Shown: positions 9,190 through 21,700 of the stretch, one piece after another | Position numbering within the stretch: the first letter of the stretch is position 1 | How the letters are laid out: the number at the start of each line of letters is the position of its first letter | Program-made: the position numbers and the translations under genes | DNA from: Yamagishiella unicocca | Lineage: Eukaryota > Chlorophyta > Chlorophyceae > Chlamydomonadales > Volvocaceae | Assembly (NCBI GenBank): GCA_003116995.1 | Contig: BDSL01000039.1 | Coordinates: 744,001 to 808,000, forward strand | DNA length: 64,000 nucleotides | Direction of reading: 5' to 3' | The notes under the pieces: generated by a model | The model's database searches: none | Told to the model about the DNA's origin: nothing | What the model saw: the letters and a program-made list of their open reading frames with translations, nothing else

Positions 9190-12100
9190 ATGGCAACTAA
9201 GGATGGCAGCCCACTTGGAAACCCCATCCTCGTCGTTGGCGCGGGGGTTGCCGGGCTCCAGGCGGCAAGGGCGCTTATGAAGCGTGGCTTCCAGGTTGGT
9301 CGGAAATCGCTGTCTGGGATCCCCGTTCGGGGGTCGAACTTCTATTATCCGTTTCTGTTAGCCCGGTTCTGCCTGTTCGCGCAGCAGGCGCTGTCATGAG
9401 GAGCATGCCGTTACAATGCCAACCGCAGGTCTTGATACTTGAGCAATGCGAAGATGTTGGCGGTGTTTGGATAAGGAACTATCAAGGATACGGCCTCCAG
9501 GGTAGGCAGGGCGAAGGACCCCAGCGTTCTGCCCGCTGCAGTGGGCAAGTCTTGTGAGCCGCATTCAATGAAATTTGCCTTTTACTAATTTGGAATTTTA
9601 CAGCACACCGGCACTTAATCCGGAAGAACGCTCTCGGGGTTCGCTCCACGCCATTCCATTTAAAGACACCCGCTGGGCGCATGGCAGTCTTACAAAGGCA
9701 TCAGTGATGCTCGGTAGCGCCTAGGGCCCCCGGTCCTCCTGACCCACTTCCAGCGGCCGCGTTGCGCCACGTCCCACCCCCACCTTGCCGGGGTCGGAGG
9801 TCGACCTACGACCTCCGACTTTTAGTTTCCTCAACCAACTCCTCCAGCATGCGTCTCCAAACGTATGTTCCAAACAGTTTTTCTTCTTACACGGGTTTTC
9901 CTTGCAAGCCCCATCTTCATGCCGCCTACCCTGACACCACCTGACATCGAGCCCCAGTGCCCCAGAGCCACACCAAACCAACCCAACGAGCCCTACACCA
10001 CCCCCTTTCGTGCCACCGCCGCACGACACGTATCACACCCCATCATACGCTCCGAGACCGGGACTCGGAATGCCTGCATTGTCATGCCCTCACCCCGAAG
10101 CTCACCCGTACGGAATCCGCCCACGTCCTCACCTTTTGCCCACACGGCCCTGGCCGCGTACACAAAGCGTTCCCCCCCTCCCCCGCAAAACGTCCCCCCA
10201 CGAAACACACCCTCGCAAAACGCTCCACCTCCCCACCTCCCCCGAGTGCTCCGACACCCGCACGCAACCACTCCACCTCCCATGTCGTGCAACCGGGTCT
10301 CCCCTCCCCTCCGCCCTCCTCCCTCCCCCCCCGCCCTCCTCTCTCTCCCCCCGCCCTCCTCTCTCCCCCCCTGCGCCTACCCGGCCCGCAGCTACACTTC
10401 CCATGCCGAGTCACTTCCCATGTCGAGTAACGGGTCCTTTTCTGGTCCCCCCGCAGTGCCCTGGGAGCTCTACCAGTTCCCCGAGTTCCCCTACCCCCGC
10501 AAGACGCAGCTGCACGAGTACCCCAGCGGCGAGGCGGTCCGCGAATACGTGCAGGCCTACGCCCGGCACTTCGGGCTCTACCGCCACATCCTGTTCAGCT
10601 GCCGCCTCGTCAGCCTGCGGCGCAGGGCGCAGCCCCAGCAGCAGCCCCAGCAGGAGGCAGCAGCAGCCGCGGACCCCGAGGTGCCTCCGCTCTACGACGC
10701 TATCGCGGTCGCCACCACCACCACCACCACCGCCACAGCCACCCCGGTGGCTTCCTTCCACCCCAGTGTAGACCCGCTCGCCTCCTCCTGCGCCGACAGC
10801 AGCCTGCTGCAGCGGGCAGCTCAGGACGCCCTCCCGCAACCCCACCAGCAGCAGCAGCAGCAGGGCCACCGTCGGCGCAGCAGCTTGGGCCACCTGCTCA
10901 CCTCCACCACTCGGCTCCGCAACATGCTGAGCTTCGCGCCCAGCCAGGGGGGGCCCCCGGCGGGGGGGCTGCGCAGCAGCGCGGGGGCTGCGGAGCGGTG
11001 CGGGTCCACCACACAGGAGATCCGGCGGGCATTCATGGGCTCGCTGCTGAACTCGGGAATGCAAGGGGACGCGGCGGCGGCGGCGGCGGCCGCCGCCGCC
11101 GCCGCCGGCGGCGGCGGCGGGGGAGCGGCGGCGGTGGCGTCTGGCCCCACTGAGGCGTCCGCGGGGGGGCGGGAGGGGGCGGAAGGCGGGCTGGGCTCGG
11201 GTACCGGCCCGGGTACGGGTACGGGTACGGGTACAGATGGGGGTTCGAGGTCGTCGTCGTCGTTCTCGCAGGAGGGCGTCGCTCCAGGGGAGGTCGGGCT
11301 GCAGCTGCCGCAGCCGCCGACGTCGGCGCCGCTGAAGAAGCCCTCGCCGGGCCACACGGCGGCGCCGCGGGTGGCGAAGAAGGAGGAGAGGCCGGGAGGC
11401 AAGAAGGCGAGGGCGGCGGCGGTGGCCGCGGCGGCGGCGGCGGCCGCGGCGGCGGCGGCGGCGGCGGCGGGGGGGCCGCGGCAGCCGGGGTTGCTGACGG
11501 GCGACTGGGAGGTCGTGTACGAGGACTCCTCCACGGGCAGGCAGTACACTCTGGACGTGTCGTTCGTCGTACTTTGTACGGGACTGTACGCAACGCCGTT
11601 CATCCCGTCCATACCGGTAAGCGCGCTGTGCCTCTGGGGTGAGCGGGTGGGTGGAGGTGGGGTCGGGGTGGGTTATGAGAGGAAACAAGGTCAGCACTGG
11701 AAAGTATAACCGAGTGGGAAACGTTTGGCACGCACTCCGCCCTGCCCTCCCACCTGCCCTGGATTCGCGGATTATCTTTTACCCCCCTGCCCTCCCCCCG
11801 GCCCACCCCCCTGCCCCCTCCCCCGCCCCTCCAGGGCCAGGAGCTGTACCACGGTCTGCAGGTCCACAGCCGCGACTTCACGGACGCCGCCGTGGCTGCC
11901 GGCAAGAGGGTGCTGGTAGTCGGCGCCGGCAAGACCGCGGTGGACATCGTCACGGAGCTCACGGCGACCAGTGCGGCGGCGGCGGTGACGCTGCTGTATC
12001 GCAGGGTGAGCTAGTAGGCGGGGGGGGGAGGAAGACCCGTGGATGCGAGAAGAACCTAGAAAGGGGGGGGGCCTGACAAGGATTGGGTTTCGTTCTGGGC

Positions 12101-15100
12101 GGGGGCTTGCGCGAGTTCCCGGTAGGGTTACGTTACTCGAACGTGGGAAGTGTTGTAGTATAGCTGGCGCTTAGGCTTCGGACAGCTGTTCGCGTGGGGT
12201 GTGTGTGTAAACACCGTTTTACGCAACGGGACAGGATAGTTGGCGCATGCTCGTCGGACACCAATGTTGAAGCGGGGGATGTTGAAGCGGGGTGAGGGAG
12301 AACACCGGAAACGCAATCCCTGGGAGCCGAACCCAGTCCACCACCCCACGCCGTATTACTGTACGGCATCACTGAACGACGCGCCTCCGTCTTCCCGCTC
12401 CTCCTGCTGCAAAAACACAATCCCAACTGACGCCCCCGCCCCTTGCCCCGCCCCCTCCCCGCCCCTACGGGTCTTTTTCGCAACCCCCCCGGGCCTCCCC
12501 CCACCCCCTCCAGCCCCACTGGCCGCTCCCCCGCTTCGTGGGCCCTGTGTCCATCAAGACCCTGGCCTACACCCGGCTGGTGTCCTCCGTGCTGCTGCCG
12601 CACTACTACAACGCCGGCCCGGGGGCGCGGGTGGGCGCCGCCTGCCTGACCCCGCTGCGTAAGGCCTTTTGGATCCGCTTCATGGGCCGCGTGAATCGGT
12701 CGCTGGGGGTCAAGAAGACCATGGGCACGCCGGCGAGGCCCATCTGCCAGGTGAGCCGGGTAGGGGGTTTGTGTGTTTGTTATGTGTTTGTTATGTGTTT
12801 GTGTGTGTTGTGTGTGTGTTTGTTGTGTGTGTTTGTTGTGTGTGTGTGTTAGTTGTGTGCTAGGAAGCAATAAGCTTTCGGACACGCGGCTGAGTGCGCA
12901 AGCCGGAGCACTTTGGTTGACTACCGGGGGTACTCACGTCGCGTTCCCCCCCTACCGCGCCGCTCCGCTGGACCATCACCTTCACCGCCCTCCGTTTCGG
13001 ATTCTCTTATCAACACCCCCCAATGCCGGTGGTCAGTGCCGACCTGCGGGTCTCCTCTCATCCCCCCTTTTTCGGCCCCCCCTTTCACCAATTCCCACGT
13101 CGATCCAACTGTTCTTTCATGGAACCCCCCTTTTCACCACCTCGCTGCTTCCTGCCCCTCAGGACATCTGGTACTCCGGCCAGGTGCTGGACGCGGTCAA
13201 GTGGCCCGAGGTGATCAACAACCCCAAGGTCACCACCCTGCAGGGCGAGGTGGACCACTTCACGCCCGTGTCGGCGGTGCTGCTGGACGGCACGGAGCTG
13301 GACCCGGACATTGTGCTGGTGAGGGGGGGCGGGGGGGGGAGGGCGGGGGGGGCGGAGTGATGTAGGAGCGTGTGTTGGTCGCGCGGGGAGCAAAGTGGGG
13401 GGGGACCCTAGGAAACGACGAATTGCTCCACCCTACGATAGGTCGCAGGGTGGAGCAATCTGCTGAGAGAATTCTGAGCGCATATTCATGTCTATCTTAT
13501 AATGGCAATGTACGTCTTGTGGAGCAGTGATGCATCGCCCGGCACTCCACCAAGCGATGCATCACTGCTCCACAAGACGTACATTGCCATTATAAGATAG
13601 ACATGAATATGCGCTCAGAATTCTCTCAGCAGATTGCTCCACCCTGCGACCTATCGTAGGCACACTCGGCAAGAAGAGGGCGCACACCCACACCAGCGAC
13701 ACTGCATCAACGTCATCAACCTTAGGGCTGATTGGGGGGGGGCAGAGAGGGGGGCATTGGAAAGCGGAAGGGCAGGGGGAGGGGTTGCAGTGGGGGGGGG
13801 GGAAGGAAGGGGGGAGGGGGTGGCATGAAGACCAGTTACACGCCATCGGTAAAATAGCTGGCGCATTATCTTCGCGGACACGTGGTTATGGGCCCTTGCT
13901 GGAGCACTTGGATTGACTACCGAGAAACCTGAGTTTGCTTACTTTCCGTTTACCGTTAAGAAAAGGATATGTGGTAGCGTGTGCAGCGTAAGACGGAGAA
14001 CCGGGTTGGTGGAATGAGACAGGGCGGGGCGAGACGCGATGCAGCCAGGAGGGTTGCGAGGAAGACCCGTGGACGCGAGAAGAAACCGCTTAGAACAGCC
14101 AGGAGGGGGGAGGTGCGTTCCGTGCACGAAGGATGGCGCACCGGGGTCCCAGCTGACGGCGATGCCATGTGGGGTCCGGCTGCTGCGCCCGAGTCCTTTC
14201 CTTGCCTCCATCTAGCCGCCCCTACGGCCCACCGTCTCTCTCCCCCCTCCCCCGTTCTTCCTTCATGCACGGGTTTGCACGGGTTTTCCTTGCACCCGCC
14301 CTCCTGCTCACGTCGCGTAAACGATCCTATTTCGCAACCCCCCCTTCCCCCCCCCCGCCGCCCCCGCCCCCCCCCCCCACGCAGTACGCCACGGGCTACA
14401 GCAACCACTACACCTTCCTGGAGCCCGACGTGCGGGCGGCGCTGGACGTGCAGCATGACGGACTGTACCTGTACCGCCACTGCCTGGTGCCGGGGCTGGC
14501 GGGGCTTGCATTCGTGGGGGCCGAGGTGAGGGGGGGGCCGGGGGGAGGGGGGGGGCCGGCGGGAGGGGGGGGCCGAGGTGAGGAGGGGGCCAGCGGGAGG
14601 GGCGAGAGGACCCCTGGCCGAGGAGGGGTTGTGAGGAAAGCCCATGGTGTAGAGGACGCCGAGTAGGGGACGGTGGGGCGGCGGGGGCGGGAGGGGGTTG
14701 TCGTACATGCAGGAGGAGGGGGGGAGCGGCAGTAGAGGGTGCGCTGGTGGGCGGGTGCGGAGGGAATGCGTTGCGAGCAAGCTGAGGGGAGAGGTCTGGA
14801 TGGTTTGATGTCAGGAGGTGTCAAACCATCCAGACGTGGAATGTGGGTTTCCTTTTACTTGCTGTGGGGCCACGACGTGATTGCAATAGCTCCAATGGGC
14901 CCTTGCATCCTCCCTCCCTCACGACCACTATTACACCACTAATATTCCACGACTATTCCACAATTATTTTACGTAATATTTTACTTCCACCATTACATTA
15001 CTATTCCACCGCCAGCTCCACCACCAGGCACCAGCACCATCATCCGGCTGCAGAGCTCGAAGAACCCATTGAGCTCGCGTTCTAACGCGCCACTCCGACA

Positions 15101-18100
15101 CACCCTCTCCCGCCCCCCAGGTCTCCACCTTCAACAACATCTTGACGGCGGCGCTGCAGGCCGAGTGGCTGGCGGCGGTGCTGGCAGGTGACGTGGCGCT
15201 GCCCGACCCCGCCGTCATGGCGGCTGACGTGGCGGCGCAGCAGGTGTGGCGGCGCCGCCACATGCCCCCGCACAAGCTGCGAGGCAGCTCCGTCATGCTG
15301 TTCATGCAGGTGGGGACAACGGGGGGTTTGCGGAGGAAGACCCGGGGATGCGAGGAAAACCGGTTAGGACAGAACAGACGTTTCGAGGGACAACCAGGGG
15401 CTTGAGAGGAAGACCCGGGGATGCGAGGAAAACCGGTTAAAAAAGAACCGGTTAAACAAAAACCGGTAGGACAGACGTTTCGAGGTGCATGCTGGAGAGC
15501 TTGGGTGAACTGCGGGCGGGGGGGGCGGGGGGGGGGGCGTGCGGGAGGTAGTGAGACGGCGCCGGGTAAAGGTGGATCAGGTGCAGGAGTGTTGGGTGGG
15601 GTGGGGTGGTTCCGGATATACTCAGGTAGGAGCTGCTGATGGTTAATGTGATTATGCAAAGTCAGTCACCTGTAACCGAATGAGTGCTGGTGTGGTTTAA
15701 AAAAAACCCACCCCTGAAAAGCCGCACGCCACCTCCCATCCCGCCTCAGTCACACCTCGTTCTCCTTCGCTTTCGGGCCACTCTTCTGCCCTCATACACT
15801 CCAACCCCGTTCCCCTCCTACACCCAGGGGTTCTTCTTTTTGCAATCCTCCCGCGCCCACTGCCCAACGGGTTTCCCCTCCCCCCCTTCCCTCCCCCTTT
15901 CTCTTCCCCCCCGCCCAACTCCCCCCTCTCCCCCTCCCCCCCGCTCCCCCTCGCCTCCCCCTAGTGCTTCCACGACCAGCTCCTAGAAGACATGGGCCAC
16001 CGCACCCGCCGCAAGCGCCCCTCCTGGCGCCACCCCCTGGCTGAGTGCTTCGAGCCGTACACCGCCATGGACTACGGCGACGTCTTCCACCCGCGCTGCT
16101 TCCCCACCTCCGCCGCCGCCGCCGCCGGCGACTACCCCGCCGGCGCGTCTCGCTACGGTGACCACCAGAGCTCCGAAACCGCGGGCGAACAGGCCTACCC
16201 CGACCCGGACCCCGAAGCCGTGTATGCTGCGGCTGCGGCCTGCGGCACCGCCGTCACCGCCACCACCTGCAGCCCCGCGGGGGCTATCACCTCGGCTGGG
16301 ATGCGGACCAGCAGCTGGCGGGCCGGGTCGCCTCGCGGTGGCGGAGCGGGGGGTCGCTTCCCCCACCCCGCCGGCTGGCCGCCTTCTGCTCCCGCCGCCG
16401 GCCCCCAGGGCGGCACCCGCTCCTTCATGTCCTTCCGCCTCTCTCAGGTGCCGCAGCTGGGGGGCTTCTCGTCGACCGGGCCGGAGCGAGTGTTCGGCTC
16501 AGGCACGGGCACGGGCAATGGCATGGTCAAGGCAGCGGCGGGTACGGCGGGTACGGCGCCGGCGCCGCCGGCTTGCGGCGCCGGCGTAGCGGGCGTGCCG
16601 GCGGCGGCGGCTGCCGGGGTCCCCTGTGCGGGGGGCCAGCGGGTTCCAGTGGGTCACCAGCGCGCGGGCTTCTCCTCCGTGGCGCAACCGTCAGCGGGTA
16701 CGGCAGCAGCGGCGGCGGCGGCGGCGGGGTCGCGTCAGGAGGTGGTGGGGTGGGGCCGCGGGGACCGAGGTCGCGGAGCCAGCCCCGGCGGCATGGTGTG
16801 TGAGGTGGAACAGAGCGGCGGCTGCAGCGGAGGGCCGCTGGACGAGCAGGACTCGCTGTACTCGCTGGAAGCGCTGCCGCCGGCGCTGCAGGCGTTTCGC
16901 CGTACGAGGGTGCGCGTGCCGCCGCCGGGGACGGCGGCGGCGGCGGCTGCAGGCGGGACGACGGCGACGAGCACCGAGGACGGCTACCTTACCGCTTACG
17001 GCGGGGCGGGCAGCGTCTCGCCGTCGGGCGCCATGGCGCGGGTGATGGTAGCGTCGACGCTGACGGTGTCGCCGGCGATGGTGGCGGCGGCGGGCCCCGT
17101 GGCGGCGAGGCTGGCGGCGTCGCGTGGTGCGTCGCCGGCGACGTCAAGCAACATGATGCCGCGGGCCTTCAGCGGCGTCGCCGTCCCCGTCCCCGGCGGC
17201 GGCGGTGTTGCGGCGGCGTCAGGCGGATATGGCCCGGCGGCGGCGCCGTGTCTATCGTCGCCGGGCAGGGCTACTACGGGCAGTCGCCCGTCGCCGTGCA
17301 GTCGCCCGTCGCCGTGCAGCATCCCGACGCCGAGCCACGCGAGTCACGTCATCCTGGACGCGCTCGGCAGTCCGCCTGTTGCGGGGGTGGCGCGAGGGAG
17401 CGGAACGATTGTGAAGCTCGGGGGGCCGCAGCAGCAGCAGCAGCTGTCGCTTTGGAGCAGCGGAGGGCGAGGGCCGGTCAGCGGCGGCGGCGGCGGGCCG
17501 TCGACTCAAAGCACCGTCACGAGCGGGGGGGGGCCGATTCCGGAGGTCGCGGCGTCGGACGGCAGACGAACCGTCCCCGCCAGTACCAGCAGCGGATTGG
17601 TGATGGCTAGGGTGAGCAGCGGCAGCAGCAGCAGCGGCGGCAGCGCCGCCGCCGCTGGCGGCGGCGCCGCCAGGCGACCTGTACGGCGTGGCTTCTCGCT
17701 GGCGACGCTGCTGATGCGGCAGCGCGCCAACAACACCGTGTACGACGTGTCCAGCAGCAGGATGGAGCAATCCTCCGCAGCGGTTTCGGAGCTGGCGTAC
17801 AAGGTCCTCCCGCCGCGCCACGTGGAGGAGGCGCTGGCGGCGGCGGCGGCCGCGGCGGCGGCGGCGACGGCGGCGGCAAAGGCCCGGCGGTCGGCGGAAG
17901 GGGCCCCCCTCCCTGCTCTGCCTCTCGGCGGCACTCCACCGGCGGCGGCCCCTCCCGCCGCTACCCGCTTCAGCCCGGCGCCCGGCGGCCAGCGTCCGTC
18001 CGTACAACAACAACAGCTGACCCCACAGCGCCCGTCGGCAGCGCCGCTGGCGGCGGCGGTGCCAACCCAAACATCATCGCCGCGTGATAAGAGCCGCCGC

Positions 18101-18781
18101 CCCTCCGGAGCCTCCACAGGCGCGCCATCCACCGCCGACACCAGCCTCTTCAGCGGGGATGCTTTGCTGCCCACGCCGCCGCGGGGGGGGCCCGGCGCCG
18201 CCGCAGCGGCAGACGCCGCCGCCGCCGTCGACGGAAGCAGCGGCGGCGACGTTTCCTTGCCGGGCCGTGCGCCGTCTTGCAGCGCCTCTAGCGGAGTCAG
18301 CTACATGCCCTCCTGCAGCACCATGTCTTTCCCCCACTGGGCAGAGCTCTCGGCGGCGGCCGGAGGCGGAGGCGGAGGCCGTGGCGGCGGCGGCAGCGGA
18401 GGAGGAGGAGGCGGCGGCGGCGGCCACCATGCTGCTATGTACGTCGACCCGTCGCACCGCATGCCGTACCCTAACATCAGCAGCATCGCGAGGGGGCGAT
18501 CCGGGCGGCACCCCGCGGGGCCGTCGGGCCTGTCGCACAGCAGCGTGCACGTCGACGGCGACGGCAGCGGCCATGGCGGCGGCGGTGGCGGTGGCGGCGG
18601 CACGGGCGGCGGCGGCGGAGACAGCAGCGCCGCCGTCGGCGCGCGGTGGGCGATTCACGAGGCGGATGTTGGTCCGGGGCTGGTGTCCACCGCACCGCCC
18701 TCACGCAGCAGCAGCGGCGTCAGTTACATGCCCACCTGCTCCACGGTGGCGCCGCCGCTGCTGGGGCAGCAGTGGCACTGA
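9190..18781 (+). CDS. Flavin-containing monooxygenase (class B type), very long C-terminal extension
   Basis: Nine exons: 9190-9294, 9429-9501, 10457-11616, 11835-12005, 12514-12750, 13163-13318, 14385-14525, 15121-15309, 15965-18781. All junctions are GT-AG and the phases close, giving about 1682 residues. FAD-binding GAGVAG is at 17-22 and GGVW at 46-49. The FMO fingerprint appears as YHGLQVHSRDF (451-461). NADPH-binding GAGKTA is at 476-481 and YATGY at 635-639. FMOs use NADPH and O2 to oxygenate a soft nucleophile, usually S or N; the substrate here is unknown. A low-complexity insert (Gln, Ala, Gly, Thr runs) of about 300 residues splits the core in exon 3. The last 900 or so residues are low complexity, with two copies of a GVSYMP-[ST]-CST motif near 1517 and 1659. 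Usual FMOs have 450-550 residues. ATG at 9190 is the first before the FAD motif. Confidence 0.92.
12030..12055 (+). repeat. Donor-side intron repeat, FMO intron 4
   Basis: GAGGAAGACCCGTGGATGCG begins about 25 nt after the exon 4 donor. The same intron has the reverse-complement form (ACGGGTCTTTTTCGCAACCC, about 12467-12486) shortly before the exon 5 acceptor at 12513. Confidence 0.85.
13432..13660. repeat. Perfect 107-bp palindrome with 15-nt spacer, inside FMO intron 6
   Basis: 13432-13538 and 13554-13660 are exact reverse complements by eye; the spacer is 13539-13553. The outer end of the left arm also takes part in a smaller 13-bp hairpin (13422-13434 with 13446-13458, ATTGCTCCACCCT). It lies in the 1066-nt intron 13319-14384. 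It resembles no coding sequence seen here, unlike the other long inverted repeats of the window. Confidence 0.97.
14794..14835. repeat. 15-bp perfect hairpin in FMO intron 7
   Basis: GTCTGGATGGTTTGA (14794-14808) pairs with 14821-14835 across a 12-nt loop, within intron 14526-15120. Confidence 0.9.
15325..15510 (+). repeat. Donor-side dispersed repeat in FMO intron 8
   Basis: Begins about 20 nt after the exon 8 donor. It holds two copies of the GAGGAAGACCCGGGGATGCG motif, then ACCGGTT and the AGACGTTTCGAGGTGCATGC segment shared with copies at 59690, 62680 and 63815. The acceptor end of the same intron has the inverted motif (GGGTTCTTCTTTTTGCAATC, about 15828). Confidence 0.85.
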
Positions 18782-21700
18782 GGGGGCGAGTCGGTGGCCG
18801 GTCGGCGGATGGAGGCGGTGGAATGGAGGTGCAAGGCTGGGTGGGTGCTGTCTGTGCAAACGCGCGCACGCGCCCTGGCTGCTTGTGCTTCTTTCGGCCG
18901 ATAACTCCGATAACTCCGATCAATCCGATCAATCCGATCAATCCGATCAATCCGACTGCCCTCTGCCGGCGCAGCTCCAACTGGGCACCGGGTGCTGCGG
19001 AAGCCGTGCCAGCAGCCAGCAGCAGGGTTTGCACGGCACTGTGCTGTACTGTGACGCACTGTACTGTGCTGTACTGTGCTGCACTGTGCTGTGTGTACTG
19101 CGCTGCTTTGTGCTCCACCGTGCTGTACGATGCTGTGCTGTACGACGCTGTGTTGTACGATGCTGTGTTGTACGATGCTGTGCTGTGGCACGGCTGCCGA
19201 CGGGGCGCGGCCGCTGGGTTGTGACCCCCGAGTGGCGATGGAGGGGGCTTGGGGGGAGGTTGGTCGGTTGTCATGTGAAATACGGAAGGCGTTTACCACG
19301 TGAGGTCGAGACTGGCCGCGGGTGGTGGGAGCGGAAGGGTCATGTAGGATGGGTTGGGATGGGATTGGGGTGAGGAGAGGGAAGCGTGTGAGGGCTGTTG
19401 CAAAGAGCAGCATGCTTGCAAAATGCCGGCAACCGCGGAACGTGCATGTGCCATGCTTGCAAAATGCCGGCAACCGCGGAACGTGCATGTGCGCGCGTGG
19501 ATCTGGATCTGGGATACCTGGGATCTTTCGATTACGGCCTCACGGGGTCGCTGATTGGCCTGTGACCCTGTTTCCACAACCAGACCTGTCTTATTTATTT
19601 AATTAAGAAACCGAAAGTTGTGTTGATCGGAATTACCCATTGACGCTCATCATACTGGCGGCGATTTATCGCCGCGCGGCTGTGCGGGTCCGGGACTGGC
19701 GCCGCCGCCACCACCAGGCATTAGGAACTAGGCACCGGCCGGGCTGACGCGACGACGAAGGCGTCGAGGAAGCCGACAGGTATCGGAAACGATGGGCGTT
19801 CGGGTGAGAAGCGTGTGTTGGAACGGATGCGTCGTGTTGGGGCCGGCGCCGCTTTTGTGATTTTTGTGGTTCAAAGCCATGAAGCGGCGATCAAGACCGT
19901 TGCTCACGTGATGAGCAAGGTAGTGGGGGTTGTTGGGTTCGGTTATCAGGCCGTTACGTTCGTTCCACAGGGGAGCAGCGCCGGCGAGCCGCCGCGTCGA
20001 GGGCTGATCGGACCGGCAGGCGAGTCGCGCCTCAGGCCTGTGGGAGCTATCGGTGGTGGCGGTGGTGGTGGTGGTGGTGGTGGTGGTGGTGGCTCGAACG
20101 CCCCGGCTGCAAGGCATCCGTCGCAACCTGCGCCAGCTGCCACTGCCGCCCTACGTCGGCAGCACCAGCAGCACCAGCAGTGGCGCCGCAGGCGGTGTCG
20201 ATCGGCCGCTAGCCTGCCGGCTGCCCAGCACAGTTACAGCACAGGCGGGTTGTGAGGGGGCGGAGGACACCGCGCCGTTGTGAGGTGGCAGAGGACACCG
20301 CGCCGGCCGCCCGGCTGCGCATGCTATTCGTTATTTTGGTTGCAGACTGGAGTGGGGTGGAGCATTGGATGCTGCCGCTGAGCGATGGGGCCCTCGCAGC
20401 CCACGACAATGTCTTCGGCGGGGTGTGCGTGTGTGTGTGCACGATGGCGGCAGCGGCGATGTGGTGCCGGCCTCTTTTCCCGGTGCCGCCGCAGCCATCG
20501 TGCCAGCACAGTGTCAGTGTGGGCTATAAGAGGATTAGGGGAAGAAATATGAAAAGGAGGAGGACTGGTCAAGGATGCCGCCATCAGGGTGGTGTTGTAC
20601 ATACGTACGGAAGATGTGTGGTGGTGTTCGTATTACTGGGGGCTGGAGGCTGTAGTCCTGGGGCTCATAATATACCTGATGGTGGGTTTGCACGCACTGC
20701 AGGTGTCGTTTCGATGCCGCCATGACGGTCTAGAAGTTTCGGTGCCGCCATGGCGGTCTAGAAGTTTCATTGTCGGCTCCAGGGATGCATCGCTCGCGCT
20801 GGTCGACTTTCGAAGATCGCTTGCTTGCGTACACACACTGGAAGAACAAGCTCCGGATTCATGGATGGGCGGTTGTGGAGGGGGGGGCCGGTGCGTGGGG
20901 GGCCGACGACGACGTCGACGTCGTCCCTCCCATCTGGCTGCTGGTCGTCTGTGACAGGCGGCTGGGCTAACGTGCAGGCGAGTTGGAACAGCAGCACCTG
21001 GACATGCACATGGACTTACGGCTGGTGGGCTGCCATGTATGAGTGTCACCTGGATCTGGATCTGGATCTAGGATCTTTTGGTCCTTTTTTTGGTGTGTGT
21101 GTGTGTGTGTCAACTAACCGCCAAGCCGCGAGATTCCACATGAGGAAATGAACAAACCGGACGGTGGTCCGGTGTTCGAGCCCGAGTCGGAGGAGCGGTA
21201 GTTGCTGTTTGTGTGCGTTGGTGAGGGCGCGCCATGAACCGGCATGCCAAATGAGTTTGGCACCTGGACATGGGACCACCGGACGAGGTGGTTGGAGAGC
21301 TTATACGCGCCAACTGCTGAGTGCCTTGCCCACTGTTTGGGCCTTGTGAGTGCGCGTGCGGGGGTGTCGCGCAAGGAGCAGAAACAAACGGGCGTGCCAA
21401 GAATCCGGGGATCGCTTCCGGTGAACAAACGAACCGCCCTGACCCCCAGCTGCCCAATTTGAATGTTTGGGCGCTCGTGTATGTGTGTATGTGTGTGAGG
21501 GGGTAAGGCCAGCTTACGCCCTATCAGAGGCTGCATGCCGTCGTCGAGTGTGTTTTGTGTCTTGGCCCCCTCCCCCCGGGGCAAATCTCCCCCCGCATTA
21601 CCCCCCTCCTTCTGGTCCCTACCGCGGTACCGAGGGCGCGCAGCTAGCCATCGCCTTACGGCACGACCTGTTGTGCGTCGTACAGTCGGGCTGAGCTTAG

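Noticed and set aside
10411..11697. Long minus-strand open frame (428 codons) opposite FMO exon 3
   Set aside because: Arg/Pro/Ala-rich shadow of the low-complexity coding strand; no motifs, and the plus strand has clear FMO structure.
17252..18658. Several overlapping minus- and plus-frame open frames opposite FMO exon 9
   Set aside because: Composition-driven; repetitive GCC/GGC triplets stay open in all frames.
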